Part shown: piece after piece, positions 7,772-14,953 of the stretch
Layout: each line of letters starts with the position of its first letter
How positions within the stretch are numbered: position 1 is the first letter of the stretch
Origin: a virus
Length of the DNA: 64,000 nucleotides
Reading direction: 5' to 3' (one strand)
Virus record (IMG/VR): IMGVR_UViG_3300009008_000005
Span: 62,001 to 126,000 of that record
The notes under the pieces: generated by a model
Seen by the model: the letters and a program-made list of their open reading frames with translations, nothing else
The model's database searches: none
Told to the model about the DNA's origin: nothing
Made by a program: the position numbers and the translations under genes

Positions 7772-8160
7772 GCAGGAAGAACACCTCCCTTAGTGTAACA
7801 GTTTTAACCACCTACCACTTCGTCATCACAGAGGCGCACTGCGACCACTGCAGGTTCATCCTGGGGGAGGAGACGTCGGAACACTCCACGGACTCCGGCC
7901 ACGCCGGGGCCATGGAGAACAACCAGAACCTCACCGGTCTGTACGGCTGCTACGCCTGCGGTGAGGACATCTGCGACAACTGCGTCGCCGAGGCTCCCTT
8001 CTGCCCCGACGTGGAGGAGCCCCCTACCCGAATCTGCAAGAAGTGTGCGGAGAAGGGGATCCGCTGGGCCTACGAGATGGACGGGGAGCCCACCCACGTC
8101 ATCGACAAGGACAACAACGAAGTTCCCATGGCCAAGAGTGGGCCGTGGGTCAAACAGTAA
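7768..8160 (+). CDS. Zinc-ribbon protein
   Basis: 130 residues with cysteine pairs CDHC (about 25-28), CYACGEDICDNC (about 53-64) and CKKC (about 91-94), suggesting two zinc sites. Starts with ATGA overlap. Codons 6-15 contain an AT-rich 30-bp sequence repeated at 11135, beside the HNH gene; see findings. Confidence 0.7.
   Translation: MSRKNTSLSVTVLTTYHFVITEAHCDHCRFILGEETSEHSTDSGHAGAMENNQNLTGLYGCYACGEDICDNCVAEAPFCPDVEEPPTRICKKCAEKGIRWAYEMDGEPTHVIDKDNNEVPMAKSGPWVKQ
7783..7812 (+). repeat. 30-bp direct repeat, copy A
   Basis: ACCTCCCTTAGTGTAACAG and following bases match 29 of 30 with 11135-11164. AT-rich against GC-rich surroundings. Confidence 0.8.
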
Positions 8161-8173
8161 GGAGGTGCGCTAC

Positions 8174-9166
8174 ATGGAACTGAAGCGAGTGATCGACGTC
8201 CCCACCGGGAAGATCGCCGTGGTCGAAGGGGAGAAGGGGCTCTTGGAGCTAGTCTCCCTGGGGGACTACGGCAAGGACAAGAACCTGAAGGCCGACTTCC
8301 TCGGCCTCGCCGAAGCCCCGGAGCGGGTGGTCCACCAGGACATGCTCCCGCTGGAGGAGAAGTGGGTCGTCACCATCTCCACCCAGCACGGCTGCCGGAT
8401 GAACTGCAACTTCTGCGACGTGCCCCTCGCCGGGAACGGGCGGAACTGCTCCCTCGGAGACCTGGTCGAGCAGGTCGACGCCGGGATCGCCCTCTACCCT
8501 GAGGTGCGGGCTACCGAGCGCCTCAACATCCACTTCGCCCGCATGGGTGAGCCTACCTGGAACCCCTACGTCCTCGACGCCGCCATGGAGTTCCTCAACC
8601 GCTACCCCTGGGCCAAGGTCGTCCACCCCGTCGTCTCCACGATGATGCCGAAGTGGAACGAGTGGCTCAGGACCTTCATCCACACCTGGCTCCGGATCAA
8701 GAACCACGCCTACGGCGGACAGGCGGGTCTACAGCTCTCGATCAACTCCACGAACGAGATGGAGCGAGAGATCATGTTCGCCAAGAACGCCCACACGATC
8801 GAGGGGATCGCCAGGGTCATGGACGACATCCGTCTGCACAAGGGCCGGAAGATCACCCTCAACTTCGCCGTGGCTGGCTACGAGATCGACCCCGACATCC
8901 TCCTCAAGTACTTCGACCCCTCCGCCTACCTCATCAAGCTCACCCCCATGCACAAGACAGCGACCGCCATCAAGTACGGCATCGAGACCTGCGGGGACTA
9001 CACCGAGTTCCACCCGTACGAGCTGGACGAGGCTCGTCTCCGTGCGGCAGGTTACGACGTCCTGGTGTTCATCGCCAGCAAGGCCGAGGACGAGGGGCGG
9101 ATCACCTGCGGCAACGCCGTCCTCTCTGGGAACATGCCCTTCGGGGCAGGTCTAATCGAGCCATGA
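8174..9166 (+). CDS. RlmN-like radical SAM enzyme
   Basis: 330 residues. Radical-SAM cluster CRMNCNFC (Cys74, 78, 81), an ARMGEPTWN segment like the RlmN/Cfr GEP motif, and a conserved cysteine near the end (ITCGNAV, about Cys312) like the methyl-carrying cysteine of RlmN. Members methylate C2 or C8 of adenosine in 23S rRNA or tRNA. In a phage with its own tRNAs the substrate could be tRNA or host rRNA; that is inference. GGAGGTGCG precedes ATG 8174. Confidence 0.8.
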   Translation: MELKRVIDVPTGKIAVVEGEKGLLELVSLGDYGKDKNLKADFLGLAEAPERVVHQDMLPLEEKWVVTISTQHGCRMNCNFCDVPLAGNGRNCSLGDLVEQVDAGIALYPEVRATERLNIHFARMGEPTWNPYVLDAAMEFLNRYPWAKVVHPVVSTMMPKWNEWLRTFIHTWLRIKNHAYGGQAGLQLSINSTNEMEREIMFAKNAHTIEGIARVMDDIRLHKGRKITLNFAVAGYEIDPDILLKYFDPSAYLIKLTPMHKTATAIKYGIETCGDYTEFHPYELDEARLRAAGYDVLVFIASKAEDEGRITCGNAVLSGNMPFGAGLIEP

Positions 9167-9708
9167 GAGAAACGGACGCAAGAGAGATCGGTATTCGTGC
9201 CCACTCGTCCCAGACCTATGGAGAGAAGCACCTCCCCTACTCCCTGCACCTCGATATGGTCGCAGGCGTCCTCGCCGAGTTCCTGGTCGACAGCGACGAG
9301 ATCGACCAGGTGGCATACCTCCACGACATCCTGGAGGACACAGAGTGGACGTCTGAAGACCTGAAGAAGCACGGCTTCTCCGAAGACGTGATCGGTGCGG
9401 TTGAGTTCTGCACGGATGCACCGGGGAAGAACAGGAAGGAGCGGAAGGCTGCGACCTACGAGCGCATGGCGGAGCAGCTGGGTGTGCTTCCCACGCAGAA
9501 GTACGTCAAGCTCGGGGCCCTCGTGAAGGTGGCGGACCGGATCGTGAACCTGCGTGCATGTCACATCTGGCCCAATGCCAGCATGCTCAAGATGTACATG
9601 CAAGAGGACGAGGCTTTCTCCGAAGCTCTCTGGGGGCACGACTGGAGCGGGGTCGTCCCCGATCGCATGTGGAATGCCTACAAGATGCTCGTGGACCCGG
9701 GAGGGTAG
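9163..9708 (+). CDS. HD-domain phosphohydrolase, RelA/SpoT hydrolase-like
   Basis: 181 residues. H29, HDILEDT (54-60) and a later D in the KVADRIVNL segment match the metal-binding HD fold of (p)ppGpp hydrolases (SpoT/MESH1-like). It may remove an alarmone or another nucleotide. Overlaps the radical SAM stop as ATGA. Confidence 0.75.
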   Translation: MRETDAREIGIRAHSSQTYGEKHLPYSLHLDMVAGVLAEFLVDSDEIDQVAYLHDILEDTEWTSEDLKKHGFSEDVIGAVEFCTDAPGKNRKERKAATYERMAEQLGVLPTQKYVKLGALVKVADRIVNLRACHIWPNASMLKMYMQEDEAFSEALWGHDWSGVVPDRMWNAYKMLVDPGG

Positions 9709-9761
9709 GGAGTTGAGGTAGAAGAGTGCGGTGTGGCATCATGGTGGGCAAGGAGGCCATC

Positions 9762-9950
9762 ATGATGCTGCACATCGCCCTGGTCCTTGTATTCACTTTC
9801 ATTAGCCCGGACGATCCACCCCCACCAGACCTACAGATGCAGCACCAGATGCAGCAGCTGGATAATGCCCTACAGGATCTAAACACCTTCGACCTACCTA
9901 CGGACGCACCACATGCAGATCCACCTGGAGACCCTTATGACTCAGAATAA
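9762..9950 (+). CDS. Short membrane-anchored or secreted Pro/Gln-rich protein
   Basis: 62 residues: hydrophobic N-terminus (LHIALVLVFTFIS) then a Pro/Asp/Gln-rich tail. AAGGAGG precedes two adjacent ATGs (9762, 9765). No lipobox cysteine. It overlaps a membrane/coiled-coil gene, reminiscent of a spanin arrangement but not convincing. Confidence 0.5.
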   Translation: MMLHIALVLVFTFISPDDPPPPDLQMQHQMQQLDNALQDLNTFDLPTDAPHADPPGDPYDSE

Positions 9951-10461
9951 GAATGAGAAGACAGAGGAGAAGGGGACGATCACCCTTCGCCCTTCTGCAG
10001 TACGCACCTGGTTGCTGATGCTCGTAGGGGTAGCTGGTGTAGGGGGTGGTAGCATCGGTGTGCAACACCTCATCCCAGCACTCACACCGGATAAAGAGGT
10101 TGCGCAGACCCAGGTGAACTCTGCTGTCGAAACCTTGATGTCGAGTGTAGTGACCGCTGCGAAAGCTGACATCGAGAAGGACATGGATGAAAACCTCAAG
10201 GAACTGAAGAAAGACCTTAAGGAGTCCATCGCAGACAAACTGAACACCGTGTCTGTCGCCCTGAAAGCAATGGTGAAGCTGAACGAGGCCGAGATCCTAC
10301 GTGAGGCTCAGGGTGATGCTGCCCTGCGTAGAGAACTAGACGAAATGAATAAGCAAATCAGTATCTTACGTAGTGCTGTCCAATCCATCGAGGAAGAACT
10401 CGACGCTGGGATTGAAATGGCTCCGCTTGTATTTGAAGGTGAGACGTCAGGTCCCCCGTAG
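9937..10461 (+). CDS. Membrane-anchored coiled-coil protein
   Basis: 174 residues. One transmembrane segment (about 25-45, glycine-rich) then about 110 residues of charged heptads predicted coiled coil. GGAG precedes ATG 9937; ATG 9913 lacks one. Could be an i-spanin-like or inner-membrane structural protein; uncertain. Confidence 0.6.
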   Translation: MTQNKNEKTEEKGTITLRPSAVRTWLLMLVGVAGVGGGSIGVQHLIPALTPDKEVAQTQVNSAVETLMSSVVTAAKADIEKDMDENLKELKKDLKESIADKLNTVSVALKAMVKLNEAEILREAQGDAALRRELDEMNKQISILRSAVQSIEEELDAGIEMAPLVFEGETSGPP

Positions 10462-10468
10462 GTAAAAG

Positions 10469-10557
10469 AGGAGTGGGGGGGATTCGAACCCCCGGGGGAC
10501 CTCACGGCCCCCACTGCCTTTCCAAGACAGCGCAATAAGCCTCTCTGCCACCACTCC
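10469..10557 (-). tRNA. tRNA-Ser (GGA)
   Basis: Acceptor GGAGTGG/CCACTCC, loop TTGGAAA, long variable arm as expected for Ser. Confidence 0.92.
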
Positions 10558-10579
10558 GTGGGCCCCGAAGGGCCCTGAA

Positions 10580-11119
10580 TCACGTCACCTTGATGAAGGG
10601 CTCCAGGTAGTCCTTCCAAAGCTCAGGCATGGACTCATCCCAACTCAAACCTGAAGCTACGAACCCTGGTAGGTTATCCGGCTTCTGGGGTCGCCTGACG
10701 AGATGCATCTTCGCCTCTGCGAGAGAAGCACCACCCTTCTTCTGGTTGCATCCATCGCAGCACGTAACGATATTCCCCCACGCCGTAGTTCCACCGGAAC
10801 ATCGAGGAATGACGTGGTCGACTGTCATGTCCCGCAACAGGATCTTTGTCTTGCAGTACTGACATCGACCCTTGTCCCGTAACCAGATATTCTTCCTGTT
10901 TAGACGTACGCCCCTCTTGAAGAAGAGGTTAGAATGCCTGTTGAACCTAACTACGGCTGGGGTCTTGTAGGTGCGGTCACTGTATGTGCGAATGATCTTG
11001 TCCGGGTCTTCGTACTCCTCCACTACAGAGGCCCTACCGGACAGCACCATAGTGATCGAATCGAACCAACCCACACAGCGGAGTGGAACATAACTACTGG
11101 ACAAGACTAAAGTTTCCAT
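10580..11119 (-). CDS. HNH endonuclease
   Basis: 179 residues. Zinc pairs CQYC (86-89) and CC..C (120-124) flank the catalytic DHVIPRCSGG (101-110) and N116, the classical HNH layout. Probably a free-standing homing-type or restriction-like nuclease. It sits between tRNAs, with a copy of a 30-bp repeat 16 bp upstream of its start. Confidence 0.88.
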   Translation of the reverse strand: METLVLSSSYVPLRCVGWFDSITMVLSGRASVVEEYEDPDKIIRTYSDRTYKTPAVVRFNRHSNLFFKRGVRLNRKNIWLRDKGRCQYCKTKILLRDMTVDHVIPRCSGGTTAWGNIVTCCDGCNQKKGGASLAEAKMHLVRRPQKPDNLPGFVASGLSWDESMPELWKDYLEPFIKVT

Positions 11120-11134
11120 GACTACACCTCTCCT

Positions 11135-11164
11135 ACCTCCCTTAGTGTAACAGTTTTAGCCACC
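11135..11164 (+). repeat. 30-bp direct repeat, copy B
   Basis: 29/30 identical to 7783-7812. On the minus strand it forms the leader of the HNH gene. Confidence 0.8.
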
Positions 11165-11290
11165 ACGTATTTCCTGCCCTCAACCCGACGATCCGCCGTG
11201 TGACGTCCCCAGGTTACTTAGGCCCTCCCCGCCGGGAGGGTACAACCCCAGCACCAACCGGCGTACACCCGGCGGTATTAGACAGGAATT
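11165..11290 (-). ncRNA. Structured spacer downstream of tRNA-Ser
   Basis: Minus strand contains CCGCCGG/CGCCGG and a perfect CCCTCC-CGGCGG-GGAGGG hairpin with no ORF. It may terminate or process the tRNA transcript. Confidence 0.35.
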
Positions 11291-11292
11291 GG

Positions 11293-11383
11293 AGGATAGG
11301 GAGGGATTCGAACCCTCGGAGGACATCGCTGCCCTCACCGCCTTAGCAGGACGGCGCAATAAGCCAGACTCTGCCACCTATCC
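11293..11383 (-). tRNA. tRNA-Ser (GCU)
   Basis: GGATAGG/CCTATCC acceptor, loop CTGCTAA, long variable arm. Confidence 0.92.
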
Positions 11384-11386
11384 AAG

Positions 11387-11460
11387 TAGGGTGAGTGGGA
11401 TTCGAACCCACGATCCTCGGATTAAAAGTCCGATGCCTTACCAGACTTGGCCACCACCCT
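11387..11460 (-). tRNA. tRNA-Lys (UUU)
   Basis: Loop CTTTTAA between TCGGA/TCCGA; A73. Confidence 0.92.
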
Positions 11461-11464
11461 GTAG

Positions 11465-11538
11465 AGCCGGGAAGGGGAATCGAACCCCTGACCTGCGGAT
11501 TACAAAACCACTGCTACTACCAACTGAGCTACCCCGGC
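11465..11538 (-). tRNA. tRNA-Thr (UGU)
   Basis: Loop TTTGTAA; acceptor GCCGGGG/TCCCGGC. One mismatch at the anticodon stem base. Confidence 0.85.
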
Positions 11539-11542
11539 ATGG

Positions 11543-11631
11543 AGGAGCAGGAGGGATTCGAACCCCCGGAAGATGCATGCACCTTCGGTGGCTTTCAAGG
11601 CCACTGCGATCAACCGCTCTGCCACTGCTCC
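11543..11631 (-). tRNA. tRNA-Ser (UGA)
   Basis: Loop CTTGAAA, long variable arm, acceptor GGAGCAG/CTGCTCC. Confidence 0.92.
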
Positions 11632-11683
11632 GTAAGGTTCTCCCAGTAAGGTTCTACTATATAGGAAGAACCGGAACCATCAG

Positions 11684-11756
11684 AGCCCGAGGCGGGATTC
11701 GAACCCGCAACCCCCTGCTTACGACACAGGTGCACAGCCAGTTGTGCTTCTCGGGC
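11684..11756 (-). tRNA. tRNA-Thr (CGU)
   Basis: Loop GTCGTAA, stem CCTGT/GCAGG, acceptor GCCCGAG/CTCGGGC. Confidence 0.85.
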
Positions 11757-11757
11757 A

Positions 11758-11832
11758 TGGGCCCTCAGGGATTCGAACCCTGGATCGACCGGTTATGAGC
11801 CGGTGGCTTTAACCAGACTAAGCTAAAGGCCC
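11758..11832 (-). tRNA. tRNA with CAU anticodon (elongator Met or Ile2)
   Basis: Loop CTCATAA; acceptor GGGCCTT/AGGGCCC. The separate gene at 15585 is the initiator, so this is elongator Met or a lysidine-modified Ile; sequence alone does not decide. Confidence 0.88.
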
Positions 11833-11833
11833 T

Positions 11834-12562
11834 CTAGACTTCGAGTACCATATCATTCCTGAATCGCTCGTCAATGCGGTGCCTGTACCCTCTTGGGTTG
11901 CAGACCACCAGAGTGTCGTGAATCTCGTACTCTGCGTGGTCGTGCATGTGTCCATGGACCCAGACGTTCGGCTTCAACTCCCGGATCACGCCCTCCAGAG
12001 GTGTGAAATAGAAGGCGTTCATCTCGGAGAACTTGTACCAGGGCATGACGCTCTGCTCTGAAGGGGCGTGGTGTGTGATTACCACGTCACCCTGAGAGAC
12101 ATTCTGCTTCAGGAACTCGACCGCCTCCTTGTTCGCATCGAAGACCCAGGATGCGAAGCGCTCGATGAGGTGGAAGTCGGACATCCCCCGCTGGTTCACT
12201 GGTAGCTCTGCCTGATACGAGGGTGGGAACCATAAGGTCGTCCCGTGGAAAGTTGTACCTTCTAGAGTCACACTGGAATTCTGGAGCGGGTATATCTGGT
12301 CTCCCCACTTGTTCTTTAGCCACTCGAACTTCTCCGCTACAGCCTCCCTGGATGCATGATAGTGCTCGTGATTCCCGGCTACGAGTATGAGGCGATCCCA
12401 CTTCTTCAGGATCTCACGTATAGGGGCTCCCAGCTGGTAGCAGATGCTTAGGTCCCCGGCTGAGATGAGTGTAGGTGCGACCGGCACAATCTCGTTGAAC
12501 GCCTCCCTGCCGGGGGATTTGTAGAACTCGATATGGAGGTCGGATACAGGTTGTACTAACAT
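11834..12562 (-). CDS. Calcineurin-like metallophosphoesterase
   Basis: 242 residues with the full motif series: SDLH (7-10), GDL, GNHEH (about 62), THHAPS and GHMHDH. Two-metal phosphoesterase; the substrate cannot be told (nucleotide, RNA 2',3'-cyclic phosphate and protein phosphate are all possible). AAGGAGG precedes the ATG. It lies between tRNA genes in the same orientation, so probably co-transcribed. Confidence 0.85.
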   Translation of the reverse strand: MLVQPVSDLHIEFYKSPGREAFNEIVPVAPTLISAGDLSICYQLGAPIREILKKWDRLILVAGNHEHYHASREAVAEKFEWLKNKWGDQIYPLQNSSVTLEGTTFHGTTLWFPPSYQAELPVNQRGMSDFHLIERFASWVFDANKEAVEFLKQNVSQGDVVITHHAPSEQSVMPWYKFSEMNAFYFTPLEGVIRELKPNVWVHGHMHDHAEYEIHDTLVVCNPRGYRHRIDERFRNDMVLEV

Positions 12563-12575
12563 GTGGCCTCCTTAG

Positions 12576-12648
12576 TAGGGTGGAGAGGACTCGAACCTCC
12601 AATCGCCGGATTAAGAGTCCGGTGCTGTTCCAGTTTAGCTACCACCCC
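12576..12648 (-). tRNA. tRNA-Lys (CUU)
   Basis: Loop CTCTTAA between CCGGA/TCCGG; A73. Confidence 0.92.
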
Positions 12649-12652
12649 ATGG

Positions 12653-12741
12653 AGGAGAGAAGGGGATTCGAACCCCTGGAGGACATCTCTGCCCTCAATG
12701 CCTTTCGAAGACACCGCAATAAACCACTCTGCCATCTCTCC
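12653..12741 (-). tRNA. tRNA-Ser (CGA)
   Basis: Loop TTCGAAA, long variable arm, acceptor GGAGAGA/TCTCTCC. Confidence 0.9.
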
Positions 12742-12747
12742 ACTAGC

Positions 12748-12818
12748 AGGGGTACAGGGATTCGAACCCCGGACATCCGGCTCCAAAGGCCAGCGTTCTA
12801 CCAGCTGAACTATACCCC
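12748..12818 (-). tRNA. tRNA-Gln (UUG)
   Basis: Loop CTTTGGA between CTGGC/GCCGG. Confidence 0.9.
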
Positions 12819-12833
12819 TATTTCGCCGAAATA
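12819..12833. promoter_or_regulatory. Palindromic operator, copy 3
   Basis: TATTTCGCCGAAATA exactly abutting the tRNA-Gln(UUG) 5' end and five bases before tRNA-Gln(CUG). The only copy inside the tRNA array. Confidence 0.7.
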
Positions 12834-12837
12834 CTAG

Positions 12838-12908
12838 CTAGGGCGGTAGGACTCGAACCTACGATCCCGGGACCAGAACCCGGAGCCTTACCACTTGGCT
12901 ACGCCCCA
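12838..12908 (-). tRNA. tRNA-Gln (CUG)
   Basis: Loop TTCTGGT between CCGGG/CCCGG; G73. Confidence 0.9.
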
Positions 12909-12914
12909 ATACAG

Positions 12915-12985
12915 AGCGGGTAGACGGACTCGAACCGACGTAACCAGCTTGGAAGGCTGGTGTCCTACCATTGGACGATACCCGC
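12915..12985 (-). tRNA. tRNA-Gly (UCC)
   Basis: Loop CTTCCAA between CCAGC/GCTGG; U73. Confidence 0.92.
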
Positions 12986-12989
12986 ATAG

Positions 12990-13061
12990 TGACCCTGGGG
13001 GGAATCGAACCCCTCGTTACCGGGTTGAAAACCCGGCTTCCTACCATTGGAAGACAGGGCC
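12990..13061 (-). tRNA. tRNA-Glu (UUC)
   Basis: Loop TTTTCAA between CCGGG/CCCGG. Confidence 0.92.
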
Positions 13062-13063
13062 GG

Positions 13064-13136
13064 AGAGCACGGTGGGCTACGATCCCACGATCTTCGGTTT
13101 TGCAGACCGACGTCTTACCAACTCGACCACGTGCTC
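13064..13136 (-). tRNA. tRNA-Cys (GCA)
   Basis: Loop CTGCAAA between TCGGT/ACCGA; U73, a Cys identity base. Confidence 0.92.
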
Positions 13137-13140
13137 GCAG

Positions 13141-13212
13141 AGCCAGGACCGGGACTCGAACCCGGACTACCGCCATACCACAGCGGGGTACTACCATTGA
13201 TACGATCCCGGC
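13141..13212 (-). tRNA. tRNA-Thr (GGU)
   Basis: Position counting gives loop GTGGTAT, anticodon GGT. Acceptor GCCGGGA/TCCTGGC. G32 is unusual. Confidence 0.8.
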
Positions 13213-13216
13213 GTAG

Positions 13217-13288
13217 AGCGGATGATGGGATTCGAACCCACAACGTCCTGCATGGCAAGCAGGGACTCTACCATTGAGCTACATCCGC
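13217..13288 (-). tRNA. tRNA-Gly (GCC)
   Basis: Loop TTGCCAT between CCTGC/GCAGG. Its first ten bases also hold the end and TAG stop of the upstream CDS. Confidence 0.92.
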
Positions 13289-13623
13289 TTATTCCACTCA
13301 TCCTCGAAGAAGTCTTCCACCCAGTCGTGGTAGTCCAACTTAGCCTCATCTTGCATGGTTTCATAGTAGGCTTCGGATCCTCTGCAGTAGGTGGAAGGAG
13401 TCTTCCTCTTTACTGACAGCCACTGCCATGCACCACAGTTCTGACACTGAGCTTCCTCTACATCCTTGGAGCCGATTACCTTCCCCTCCGAATTGTATTC
13501 GTACTTAGTGCCCCACTGATACTGTGGGAGATCCCCAGCCCCACAAAGGAGGCAGTTGTAATGGATTCCACGGGCCTCTACGGTTCCACCATGAACCGCC
13601 CAGCCGCCACCTTTAGTAGGCAT
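13279..13623 (-). CDS. Zinc-ribbon protein overlapping a tRNA
   Basis: 114 residues with CLLC (about 24-27) and CQNC (about 60-63), a four-cysteine zinc site; acidic, tryptophan-containing C-terminus. AAGGGGGA precedes ATG 13623. The stop TAG is inside the D-arm start of tRNA-Gly(GCC). Confidence 0.7.
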   Translation of the reverse strand: MPTKGGGWAVHGGTVEARGIHYNCLLCGAGDLPQYQWGTKYEYNSEGKVIGSKDVEEAQCQNCGAWQWLSVKRKTPSTYCRGSEAYYETMQDEAKLDYHDWVEDFFEDEWNKRM

Positions 13624-13660
13624 TAGGTCCCCCTTTAGAATACAGTAGCATATAGTATGG

Positions 13661-13732
13661 TGGGGGTGGAGGGATTCGAACCCCCGTGTGTCGGCGTGTA
13701 AAACCGATGTCTTCCCACTTGACGACACCCCC
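13661..13732 (-). tRNA. tRNA-Val (UAC)
   Basis: Loop TTTACAC between TCGGT/GCCGA; acceptor GGGGGTG/CACCCCC. Confidence 0.9.
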
Positions 13733-13736
13733 ATAG

Positions 13737-13809
13737 TGGACCCTACCGGACTCGAACCGGTCACCTCCGCCGTGCAAAAGCGGCATTCTCCCAGATGAAC
13801 TAAGGGCCC
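13737..13809 (-). tRNA. tRNA-Ala (UGC)
   Basis: Loop TTTGCAC between CCGCT/GGCGG. The usual G3-U70 Ala pair is present (acceptor GGGCCCT/AGGGTCC). Confidence 0.9.
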
Positions 13810-13812
13810 ATA

Positions 13813-14100
13813 TTATTTTCTCTTCCTGCGCCGAGCCTCCCGCATCCTATCAGCGTTCGCCCTACGGCAGTCCTGGCATCTGCACCCATCACGACTGTAC
13901 CGACCATACTCGCCGTGAGCGTACTCTTTCTTCTTACGAGTAGTCCACCCAGCCAAAGCAGCATGTGACTCAGAACAGAAAAACCTCTCCTGGTCACGGG
14001 GACCGACATCGCAAAGGAGATGCAGAAAAAGGGTAACAAGGTTCGGAAGGGGGCAAGAAAGGGGGCAAGAGCGGAATCCTTTGTCAATACTCGTCCGCAT
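13813..14100 (-). CDS. Small basic Cys/His protein
   Basis: 95 codons. The C-terminal 60 residues (HGEYGRYSRDGCRCQDCRR) match a pattern common in small phage proteins; the N-terminal 30 residues look less protein-like and the ATG lacks a clear ribosome site, so the real start may be further in. Between tRNA-Arg and tRNA-Ala. Confidence 0.5.
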   Translation of the reverse strand: MRTSIDKGFRSCPLSCPLPNLVTLFLHLLCDVGPRDQERFFCSESHAALAGWTTRKKKEYAHGEYGRYSRDGCRCQDCRRANADRMREARRRKRK

Positions 14101-14117
14101 CCATTTGTGCTACATAG

Positions 14118-14193
14118 AGGAAGTGGTGGGATTTGAACCCACGACCTCAGGCTTCGGAGACCTGTGCTCTATTCCAAGCTGAGCTACACTTCC
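14118..14193 (-). tRNA. tRNA-Arg (CCG)
   Basis: Loop CTCCGAA between CAGGT/GCCTG. Confidence 0.9.
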
Positions 14194-14198
14194 AATGG

Positions 14199-14274
14199 TA
14201 GGAGTGGAGGGATTCGAACCCCCGACACCCGGCTCCGTAGACCGGTGCTCTGGTCCAGACTGAGCTACACTCCT
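14199..14274 (-). tRNA. tRNA-Arg (ACG)
   Basis: Loop CTACGGA between CCGGT/GCCGG; A34 would need deamination to inosine. Confidence 0.9.
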
Positions 14275-14275
14275 A

Positions 14276-14313
14276 TGCGGCGGGGTGCCTATCCAGACTA
14301 GACTACACCCTCG
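14276..14313 (-). pseudogene. 5' half of a tRNA
   Basis: GAGGGTGTAGTCTAGTCTGG is an acceptor 5' strand plus D-arm; anticodon and T arms are absent. Left between two tRNAs, probably by deletion or recombination. Confidence 0.6.
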
Positions 14314-14316
14314 TGG

Positions 14317-14391
14317 TCGGAATGGCCGGATTCGAACCCACGATTTCCGCCTTGAGAGGGCGGCGTCCTAAGCCAGCTAGACTACAGGGCC
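14317..14391 (-). tRNA. tRNA-Glu (CUC), 3' acceptor degenerate
   Basis: Loop CTCTCAA between CCGCC/GGCGG and a good D-arm, but the 3' acceptor strand (CATTCCG) fails at four positions against GGCCCTG and the T-stem has a mismatch. Possibly non-functional. Confidence 0.6.
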
Positions 14392-14395
14392 ATAG

Positions 14396-14468
14396 CACCC
14401 CCGACAGGACTCGAACCTGCATATCCCTGATTAGAAGTCAGGTGCCTGTCCAGTTAGACTACGGGGGT
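14396..14468 (-). tRNA. tRNA-Arg (UCU)
   Basis: Loop CTTCTAA between CCTGA/TCAGG; G73. Confidence 0.92.
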
Positions 14469-14472
14469 ATGG

Positions 14473-14562
14473 TGGGGAGAGAGGGATTCGAACCCCCAAT
14501 GTTCACTCATTAGAGAACGGATTTACAGTCCGTCGCAGAACCTCCATCTCTGCAGTCTCCCC
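14473..14562 (-). tRNA. tRNA-Tyr (GUA)
   Basis: Loop CTGTAAA between ACGGA/TCCGT, long variable arm, A73. Confidence 0.93.
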
Positions 14563-14566
14563 TTGG

Positions 14567-14641
14567 TGCGCTAGGGAGGACTCGAACCTCCAACATCCGG
14601 CCTCTCAGACCGGCGACTCTACCAGATTGGCCTACTAGCGC
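14567..14641 (-). tRNA. tRNA-Leu (GAG), short variable loop
   Basis: Loop CTGAGAG between CCGGT/GCCGG; A73. Variable loop is only five bases (ATGTT), unlike bacterial class II tRNA-Leu. Confidence 0.85.
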
Positions 14642-14712
14642 ATGTGACATGGTGGTGGTGCTGGAGAACCCAGCTCCGGGAAATCCGAGGAAAAGGCCAC
14701 CACCATGTCGAG

Positions 14713-14788
14713 TCCCCACGGAGGGATTCGAACCCCCAACATCTGGTTCCTGAAACCAGCGACTCTACCTAAGTTGGCCCACGTGGGG
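14713..14788 (-). tRNA. tRNA-Leu (CAG), short variable loop
   Basis: Loop TTCAGGA between CTGGT/ACCAG; A73; variable ATGTT. Confidence 0.85.
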
Positions 14789-14797
14789 AAAGAGCAG

Positions 14798-14871
14798 TAC
14801 CCGCAGTGGGACTCGAACCCACAACCTCTGGCTCCTAAAGCCAGCGCCTCTACCAGTTGGGCTACACGGGC
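14798..14871 (-). tRNA. tRNA-Leu (UAG), short variable loop
   Basis: Loop TTTAGGA between CTGGC/GCCAG; A73; variable AGGTT. Confidence 0.85.
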
Positions 14872-14875
14872 GTAG

Positions 14876-14949
14876 TACCTAGGGTGGGACTCGAACCCAC
14901 AACTTCCGGATTTTAAATCCGGCACCTCTACCAGTTGGGCTACCCAGGC
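14876..14949 (-). tRNA. tRNA-Leu (UAA), short variable loop
   Basis: Loop TTTAAAA between CCGGA/TCCGG; A73; five-base variable loop. Confidence 0.85.
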
Positions 14950-14953
14950 CTAG

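Noticed and set aside
9762-10461. Spanin pair
   Set aside because: The first protein has no lipobox cysteine and the order does not match classical Rz/Rz1.
13141-13212. Reading this tRNA as His (GTG)
   Set aside because: Position counting places GGT at 34-36; a true tRNA-His with G-1 lies at 15421.
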